This document shows, in pieces, positions 58,849 through 64,000 of a stretch of 64,000 nucleotides of DNA (position 1 is the stretch's first letter; the number at the start of each line of letters is the position of its first letter). The DNA lies in NCBI GenBank assembly GCA_050949905.1, contig JBMNGP010000013.1, positions 186,001 to 250,000 of the forward strand. The letters run 5' to 3'. The DNA is from DUML01 sp050949905 (GTDB lineage Bacteria > Bacillota > Desulfitobacteriia > Desulfitobacteriales > Syntrophobotulaceae). A program made the translations under genes and the position numbers. Below the pieces are notes generated by a model, which had not been told where the DNA came from, made no database searches, and saw only the letters and a list, made by a program, of their open reading frames with translations.

Positions 58849-60084
58849 ATGGCTTTAGTCAATGAAAATTACTTGAAATTACCGGGAAGTTACCTATTTT
58901 CGGAAATAGCCCGGAGGATTAACCAGTTTAAAAAGGATAATCCTCAGGCTAATATTATTAGAATGGGGATTGGTGATGTTACCCGTCCCTTAGCCCCGGC
59001 TGTTATTGAGGCCATGCATAAGGCAGTCGATGAAATGGGCCGGTTGGAATCCTTTCGGGGTTACGGGCCTGAACAAGGCTATTCGTTTTTGGCTCAAAAA
59101 ATAATTGACCATGATTTTGCCCCTTTAGGGATAGAGTTAAGTATTGACGAAGTGTTTATCAGTGATGGCGCCAAAACCGACACCGCCAACTTCCAGGAGC
59201 TATTTGGGCTCAATAATGTTCTGGCCGTAACCGACCCTGTCTACCCGGTATATGTTGACAGCAATGTGATGGCAGGAAGAACGGGTTATCCAGATCAGAA
59301 CGGCCAGTTTGAAGGTATTGTTTACTTGCCTTGTAAAGAAGAAAACGGGATGAAACCGGCTTTGCCTACCACCAAGGTTGATCTGATCTATCTTTGCTAT
59401 CCCAATAACCCCACAGGGATGACCCTGACCAAAGAAGAATTAAAGCAGTGGGTGGATTATGCCCGGGACAATAAGGCCATCATCCTGTTTGACGCTGCTT
59501 ATGAAGGGTTTATTCAGGAAGAAGGGGTGCCGCACAGCATTTTTGAGATTGAAGGAGCCCGGGAAGTGGCCGTGGAGTTCCGGAGTTTTTCCAAAACAGC
59601 CGGTTTTACCGGGACCAGGTGTGCTTACACCATAGTGCCCAAAGAAGTTGTGGCCTATGATGCCCAAGGGGGAGCTCACAGCTTGAATAAACTCTGGTTA
59701 AGAAGGCAAACCACTAAATTCAACGGTGTTTCTTATCCGGTTCAAGCCGCTGCTGCAGCCGTTTTTTCGGAGGAAGGGCAAAAACAGGTTAAAGAAACAA
59801 TAGCTTACTACCTGGAAAATGCCCGGATTATTAAAGAAGGCCTGGAAAAAGCAGGCTTTAAGGTATTCGGAGGTGTAAATGCTCCTTACATCTGGTTAAA
59901 AACTCCTCAGAACATGCCTTCTTGGGATTTCTTTGACAAGCTGATGCAGGAGGCTCATGTGGTAGGAACCCCCGGTGCAGGCTTTGGCGCCAGCGGGGAA
60001 GGATATTTCCGGCTGACAGCTTTTAATACCAGGGAAAATACCCTGGAGGCTATCGAAAGGATTAAGACTAAAATGTTATTTTAA
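58849..60084 (+). CDS. dapL: LL-diaminopimelate aminotransferase
   Basis: PLP enzyme that converts tetrahydrodipicolinate directly to LL-diaminopimelate, bypassing the acyl intermediates of the DapD/DapE route. The 411 residues start with the family N-terminus (NENYLKLPGSYLFSEIARRI), bind PLP through the lysine in SFSKTAGFTGTRCAY near residue 247, and show RMGIGDVTRPL near the N-terminus and YPNNPTGMTLTK in the middle. DapL is known in plants, Chlamydia and anaerobic Firmicutes including Desulfitobacterium relatives. AAGGAGG upstream; an intrinsic terminator follows. Confidence 0.97.
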   Translation: MALVNENYLKLPGSYLFSEIARRINQFKKDNPQANIIRMGIGDVTRPLAPAVIEAMHKAVDEMGRLESFRGYGPEQGYSFLAQKIIDHDFAPLGIELSIDEVFISDGAKTDTANFQELFGLNNVLAVTDPVYPVYVDSNVMAGRTGYPDQNGQFEGIVYLPCKEENGMKPALPTTKVDLIYLCYPNNPTGMTLTKEELKQWVDYARDNKAIILFDAAYEGFIQEEGVPHSIFEIEGAREVAVEFRSFSKTAGFTGTRCAYTIVPKEVVAYDAQGGAHSLNKLWLRRQTTKFNGVSYPVQAAAAAVFSEEGQKQVKETIAYYLENARIIKEGLEKAGFKVFGGVNAPYIWLKTPQNMPSWDFFDKLMQEAHVVGTPGAGFGASGEGYFRLTAFNTRENTLEAIERIKTKMLF

Positions 60085-60130
60085 AGACATAGGTTAAGTC
60101 TTGGCACAATCCTCAACTTAAGCAATATGG

Positions 60131-60174
60131 GACTTCTTACTATTAGCCTTGCCGGCTGGTAAGAAGTCTTTTTT
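60131..60174 (+). terminator. Intrinsic terminator after dapL
   Basis: GACTTCTTAC (60131-60140) and GTAAGAAGTC (60159-60168) form a perfect ten-base-pair stem with an 18-base loop, followed by six Ts. Confidence 0.92.
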
Positions 60175-60310
60175 GGCTTTAAGGCTAAACTATTGCCGAC
60201 AAAAAAATGCAAAAAAGTACTAAAACGTTTATAATAGTACAAAGCGATCCTTTCAATGTAGCTATCCCTAAAGTAAAAAAGCAGTGGGTAAGGTAAAGGA
60301 GTAGAGTGAT

Positions 60311-61189
60311 TTGGCTAACAGTATGACCGGATTCGGGAGGGGAGAAGCCGAGGGGCTCGGGTATCATATTTCCCTGGAAATAAAAGCGGTAAACCACCGC
60401 TTTTTAGAAGTCATGGTGAGGATGCCCAGAACTCTAACCGGCTGGGAAGAGAAAATCAGGAAATATATTCAGGACAAAGTCAGCAGGGGACGGATTGAAG
60501 TCTTTATTAATGTCAAGGAAACCGGAGAAAAAAAGAGATTGGTCAAGGTTGACAAAGATTTAACCCTGTCGTATGATAAATCCTTGAAGGAACTGGCTAA
60601 TTTGCTGAATACGGCTTATCAAACAGATATTTACCGTCTGGTAACCTTGCCTGAAGTGTTAAGTGTCGAAGAGGAAGAACTCGATACCGATTCTTTGTGG
60701 CCGATAATGGAAAAGGCCTTAAATGCTGCTTTGGCGGAGCTGCTTGCCATGCGCCGGTTGGAAGGGCAGAAGTTAATTAGGGATTTACAGCAAAAAGTTA
60801 ATTACCTAGGTGAATTAAGAGATGAAGTTGCCGCACGTGCTCCTTTAGTGGTAACCGAGTACCGGCAAAAGTTCAAAGAGAGGTTGGCCTTATTATTAAG
60901 CGATACAGGGATTGATGAAACCAGATTCACAATGGAAATTGCCTTATTTGCCGACCGAGCTTCGATCGAAGAGGAGCTTGTCAGATTGGAAAGCCACCTG
61001 GAACAGTTTCGCCATGCCCTGTTATCTTCAGAACCAATTGGTCGCAAACTTGATTTTCTTATCCAGGAGATGAACAGAGAAATCAATACTATTGGTTCAA
61101 AAGCCAATGACCTGGAGATTTCCAAAGTAGTGGTCGAAAGTAAAAGTGAACTCGAAAAAATAAGGGAGCAAGTCCAAAACATTGAGTAG
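60311..61189 (+). CDS. yicC: YicC/YloC family endoribonuclease
   Basis: A 292-residue protein of the YicC family, members of which act as endoribonucleases on small RNAs and mRNAs. It opens with MANSMTGFGRGEAEG, the YicC signature, then LEIKAVNHRFLEV, and ends with the DUF1732 block FLIQEMNREINTIGSKANDLEIS. The TTG start at 60311 has AAAGGAG nine bases upstream. It heads the conserved Firmicute series yicC-remA-gmk-rpoZ-coaBC. A TATAAT at 60230-60235 may be its -10 element, but the -35 is weak. Confidence 0.95.
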   Translation: MANSMTGFGRGEAEGLGYHISLEIKAVNHRFLEVMVRMPRTLTGWEEKIRKYIQDKVSRGRIEVFINVKETGEKKRLVKVDKDLTLSYDKSLKELANLLNTAYQTDIYRLVTLPEVLSVEEEELDTDSLWPIMEKALNAALAELLAMRRLEGQKLIRDLQQKVNYLGELRDEVAARAPLVVTEYRQKFKERLALLLSDTGIDETRFTMEIALFADRASIEEELVRLESHLEQFRHALLSSEPIGRKLDFLIQEMNREINTIGSKANDLEISKVVVESKSELEKIREQVQNIE

Positions 61190-61289
61190 CTAAGAGTGCT
61201 ATGCTTAAGAGCAAGGCTGAGGATTTAAATTTAAGATTATATGGATATTGAACAGCGAATCACGAAATGGATTAATGGGAGGGAACGAT

Positions 61290-61559
61290 TTGGATATCAA
61301 GCTTATAAACATTGGATTTGGCAACATCGTCTCGGCTAACAGGATTATTGCTATTGTCAGTCCGGAATCTGCCCCAATAAAAAGAATAATTCAAGAAGCT
61401 CGCGATGACGGAATGCTTATTGATGCTACATATGGAAGAAGAACACGAGCAGTGGTAATTTGTGACAGCCATCATGTCATACTGTCCGCTGTCCAGCCTG
61501 AAACTGTAGCGCACCGCTTAACAGCGAAAGAAGCGGCTAATGAAGATCCGGTTGATTAA
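61290..61559 (+). CDS. remA: RemA-family DNA-binding protein (DUF370)
   Basis: A small DNA-binding protein; in B. subtilis RemA activates biofilm-matrix and osmoprotection genes. The TTG start at 61290 gives 89 residues (MDIKLINIGFGNIVSANRII), matching the family N-terminus exactly, with GGGAGGGA upstream; a frame open to 61248 adds residues not seen in the family. IVSPESAPIKR and DATYGRRTRAVVI are the other conserved blocks. It lies in its usual place between yicC and gmk. Confidence 0.95.
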   Translation: MDIKLINIGFGNIVSANRIIAIVSPESAPIKRIIQEARDDGMLIDATYGRRTRAVVICDSHHVILSAVQPETVAHRLTAKEAANEDPVD

Positions 61560-61577
61560 ACAATTAGGAGGATTAAA

Positions 61578-62180
61578 GTGATAAGTAACGAGGGGATGCT
61601 TGTTGTAGTATCTGGCCCGGCAGGAGTAGGCAAAGGTACCCTTTGCCGGGCACTGTTTGCCAGCTGGAGCGGTTTAGAATATTCTGTCTCAGTAACTACA
61701 CGGAACCCTCGGCCAGGTGAAACCGAAGGAAAGGAATATTATTTCCGATCCAGGGAAGAATTCTTTCGAATGGTTGAGAATAATGAGTTTCTGGAATGGG
61801 CTGAGTTCTGTGGAAATTATTATGGAACCCCTAGATTTCATGTCGAAAGTGTCTTGAAGAGAAAGAAAAGCATCCTCTTGGAAATAGATATCCAGGGTGC
61901 CAAACAGGTCAAGCAACAATTTCCGGACGGAGTATTTATTTTCATCGTTCCGCCTTCCCTCGCTGCCCTCTCCGAAAGGCTCCATGCCAGGGGCACCGAA
62001 TCGGAAGAAGTAATAGAGCGGCGCTTGGCTACGGCTCTTAAGGAGTTAGAGAATATTAAAGATTATAATTATGTTGTGGAGAACGATGAGGTTAATGTCG
62101 CGGTAGAAAAGCTGAAGAGTATAATAATAGCAGAAAATTGCAGAGTAAAGCGCAAGTCTTTCTCTTTGAAGGAGGAATAA
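61578..62180 (+). CDS. gmk: Guanylate kinase
   Basis: Phosphorylates GMP to GDP with ATP. The 200 residues carry the P-loop SGPAGVGKGTL near residue 11 (most relatives have Ser where Ala14 is here), the GMP-binding SVTTRNPRPGE and YYFRSREEF, and the lid ERRLATALKEL. GTG start with AGGAGG upstream. rpoZ follows after two bases and its ribosome-binding site lies inside the gmk end. Confidence 0.96.
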   Translation: MISNEGMLVVVSGPAGVGKGTLCRALFASWSGLEYSVSVTTRNPRPGETEGKEYYFRSREEFFRMVENNEFLEWAEFCGNYYGTPRFHVESVLKRKKSILLEIDIQGAKQVKQQFPDGVFIFIVPPSLAALSERLHARGTESEEVIERRLATALKELENIKDYNYVVENDEVNVAVEKLKSIIIAENCRVKRKSFSLKEE

Positions 62181-62182
62181 GA

Positions 62183-62386
62183 ATGAAACAGCCTTCTTTG
62201 GATATTCTAATGTCTCAGGTCGACAGTAAATATACTTTGGTTGTTGTGGCTGCAAAGCGAGCCCGGGCTCTGATGGCAACTACCATAACTGATGAGAATA
62301 AAGATATTAAACCTGTTAGCCAAGCCTTAGAAGAAATGGCTCAAAAAAAACTAAGTTATGACTTTATTAAAGAAGGTAACAAATAA
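62183..62386 (+). CDS. rpoZ: DNA-directed RNA polymerase subunit omega
   Basis: Small RNA polymerase subunit that helps assemble beta-prime. The start at 62183 gives 67 residues (MKQPSLDILMSQVDSKYTLV), with AAGGAGG seven bases upstream. AAKRARALM near residue 28 is the conserved core, and KPVSQALEEMAQKKLSYDF follows. A frame open to 62138 lies inside gmk and is rejected. Its stop overlaps the coaBC ATG by one base. Confidence 0.93.
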   Translation: MKQPSLDILMSQVDSKYTLVVVAAKRARALMATTITDENKDIKPVSQALEEMAQKKLSYDFIKEGNK

Positions 62387-63588
62387 TGCTAAGCGGTAAA
62401 ACAATTCTCTTAGGCGTAACCGGAGGGATCGCCGCTTACAAATCTGTGGAGATAGTGAGCAGGCTCCGTAAAAGCGGGGCTCAGGTGGACATTGTCATGA
62501 CTAAAGCGGCAGCCGAATTTGTTTCGCCGTTAACGTTCCGCAGCCTGTCCTTAAGGCCAGTCTACACGGAAATGTTTGCCGAACCCAAGTCCTGGGATGT
62601 TGAACATATTGCTCTGGCTGAAAAGGCCGACCTTGCTCTGGTTGCTCCGGCGACGGCCAATATCATCGCCAAAATGGCTTTAGGGATTGCCGATGATTTC
62701 CTCTCCACGGTGCTGCTAGCGGTTAGGAAGCCAATAATTGTGGCTCCGGCTATGAATCATGCCATGTATCACCATCCCGCCACCCAGCAAAATCTGGAGA
62801 CACTTCAAAAGCGGGGGGTTCAGGTAATTGGGCCTGCCCGTGGATTTCAGGCTTGCGGCACGGAAGGGGACGGCAGGATGAGTGAACCTGGGGAGATTAT
62901 TGCTGAACTGGAAGCCTTGCTTAGTACAAAGCGGGTCATGCAAGGCCAAAAGGTTCTGGTAACTGCCGGTGGTACGCGCGAACCTCTGGACCCCGTAAGG
63001 TATATCGGCAATTTCAGTTCGGGGAAAATGGGATATGCTATAGCTCAGGCTTTTGCGGAAGCCGGAGCGGAAGTAACTCTGGTAAGCGCTCCTGCCGACC
63101 TTAGTGTACCGGCAGGAGTTAAGATTGTTAAGGTGTTAACTGCCGAGGATATGTATCGGGAAGTTTTGCAACTGTTCCCGGACCAGGATATCGTGGTTAA
63201 GGCGGCGGCAGTTGCTGATTACCGGCCTCAAGTTCGTCAAGAGCAAAAGATTAAGAAAAAGGGAGAGAATTTAATTCTGGAGCTAGTCCCTAACCCTGAT
63301 ATTCTGGCGGCTTTAGGGGAGAAAAAAGAGCATCAGTTTTTAGTTGGGTTTGCGGCCGAAACGGAGAATATATTACATAATGGCTTGGAAAAAATGAGAA
63401 AGAAAAAAACCAATATGTTGGTAGTTAATGATATTACCAAACCAGGAGCCGGCTTTGGCACGGAAACTAATATTGTTAGCTTTCTTTTTGACGACGGCAC
63501 CCGGAAAGATTTGCCTAAGATGACGAAACTGGATATTGCTAGAGAATTGGTGAAAGAAATTGCAGCCTTACAAAAGGGTGCTAAATAA
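62386..63588 (+). CDS. coaBC: Bifunctional phosphopantothenoylcysteine decarboxylase / phosphopantothenate--cysteine ligase
   Basis: Two consecutive steps of coenzyme A synthesis. The 400 residues have an N-terminal FMN-binding CoaC domain (LLGVTGGIAAYKSVEI, then PAMNHAMYHHPATQQN and the CGTEGDGRM flap with its cysteine) and a C-terminal CoaB domain from about 185 (VLVTAGGTREPLDPVRYIGN, NPDILAALGEKK). This ligase uses CTP in bacteria. Start overlaps the rpoZ stop; metK follows 15 bases after its stop. Confidence 0.97.
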   Translation: MLSGKTILLGVTGGIAAYKSVEIVSRLRKSGAQVDIVMTKAAAEFVSPLTFRSLSLRPVYTEMFAEPKSWDVEHIALAEKADLALVAPATANIIAKMALGIADDFLSTVLLAVRKPIIVAPAMNHAMYHHPATQQNLETLQKRGVQVIGPARGFQACGTEGDGRMSEPGEIIAELEALLSTKRVMQGQKVLVTAGGTREPLDPVRYIGNFSSGKMGYAIAQAFAEAGAEVTLVSAPADLSVPAGVKIVKVLTAEDMYREVLQLFPDQDIVVKAAAVADYRPQVRQEQKIKKKGENLILELVPNPDILAALGEKKEHQFLVGFAAETENILHNGLEKMRKKKTNMLVVNDITKPGAGFGTETNIVSFLFDDGTRKDLPKMTKLDIARELVKEIAALQKGAK

Positions 63589-63603
63589 AAGGAGTGAATT
63601 TGG

Positions 63604-64000
63604 ATGGTTTATAAATTATTTACCTCAGAATCCGTTACGGAAGGACATCCTGACAAGATCTGCGACCAAATTTCCGATGCCATCCTGGATTCTGTGCTCA
63701 GAGAAGACAAACAAGCCCGTGTAGCCTGTGAAACGGCTGTCACTACGGGTTTAGTACTGGTAAGCGGGGAAATAACTACCAGCTGCTATGTAGATATTCC
63801 TAAAATCGTGCGCGACACCATTCGCCAAATTGGCTATACCAGAGCAAAGTACGGCTTTGATGCCGATACCTGTGCGGTATTGACTTCCATAGGCGAACAG
63901 TCTTCTGACATTGCCATGGGAGTGGACAAGGCCTTGGAGGTTAGAAATATAGACACCGAAGTTGAAGAAATCGGTGCCGGTGACCAAGGGATGATGTTTG
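63604..64000 (+). CDS. metK: S-adenosylmethionine synthetase (3' end cut by window)
   Basis: Makes S-adenosylmethionine from methionine and ATP. About 132 codons are visible, starting MVYKLFTSESVTEGHPDKI, where the His of EGHPDK contacts ATP, followed by CDQISDAILD, and ACETAVTTGLVLV. The nearest window-end residues (GAGDQG-type motif, here GDQGMMF) are also characteristic. AAGGAGTGA lies upstream of the ATG. No SAM riboswitch is visible in the 15-bp gap after coaBC. The frame runs off the right edge. Confidence 0.96.
   Translation, partial: MVYKLFTSESVTEGHPDKICDQISDAILDSVLREDKQARVACETAVTTGLVLVSGEITTSCYVDIPKIVRDTIRQIGYTRAKYGFDADTCAVLTSIGEQSSDIAMGVDKALEVRNIDTEVEEIGAGDQGMMF

Noticed and set aside
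63589..63603. SAM riboswitch before metK
   Set aside because: Only 15 bases separate coaBC and metK; there is no room for one and no S-box consensus inside coaBC.

Overview
This window is a stretch of chromosome from an endospore-forming, anaerobic, clostridial Firmicute. The gene set and order resemble the Peptococcaceae / Desulfitobacteriaceae group (Desulfitobacterium, Dehalobacter, Desulfosporosinus relatives). Evidence: a dcw cluster running into spoIIGA-sigE-sigG, a meso-diaminopimelate-type MurE with an LL-diaminopimelate aminotransferase (DapL), T-box and PyrR attenuators, a Tat-exported [NiFe] hydrogenase, a PduL-type phosphotransacylase and a P-protein split in two subunits. The genus is an inference; no 16S rRNA gene is present.

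Layout. 1-16.9 kb: division and cell-wall cluster mraZ-rsmH-ftsL-spoVD-murE-murF-mraY-murD-ftsW-murG-murB-murA-ftsQ-sbp-ftsZ. murC, ftsA and a second class B PBP gene are absent from their usual places. 17.3-20.2 kb: sporulation sigma genes spoIIGA-sigE and sigG with plausible Spo0A- and SigF-type promoters, then ymxH. 20.3-24 kb: pgeF, an HlyD-like protein, yggS, sepF, yggT. 24-27.1 kb: an isoleucine (AUC) T-box and ileS; ylmH and divIVA, expected before it, are missing. 27.2-31.3 kb: a soluble MCP-like sensor, pduL, lspA, an rluD-family gene and a queuosine-precursor transporter.

31.3-34 kb is a small accessory islet: a frameshifted lipoprotein gene, a GNAT acetyltransferase, an intact lipoprotein of unknown role and a 51-residue membrane protein. 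34-41.6 kb: pyrimidine operon pyrR-pyrB-pyrC-pyrK-pyrD-pyrF-thpR-pyrE with two PyrR attenuators, lacking carAB. 41.6-45.4 kb: a structured leader resembling a GEMM (c-di-GMP-I) riboswitch followed by a terminator, then hydrogenase small and large subunits and the maturation protease. 45.4-54.5 kb, minus strand: rqcH, an AEC transporter and the glycine cleavage operon gcvT-gcvH-gcvPA-gcvPB-lpdA. 55-60 kb: a Ca2+-type P-ATPase, dapF and dapL. 60.3-64 kb: yicC-remA-gmk-rpoZ-coaBC-metK, the last cut by the window edge.

Functionally most of the window is core: peptidoglycan precursors (MurE-to-MurA, fed with meso-DAP by DapL/DapF), division (FtsL, FtsQ, FtsW, FtsZ, SepF), UMP synthesis and one-carbon metabolism. 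The more unusual parts are regulatory: the hydrogenase leader, the spoVD hairpin, the sigma-gene promoters and the decayed lipoprotein. I found no rRNA, tRNA, CRISPR array, intact insertion sequence or phage gene.
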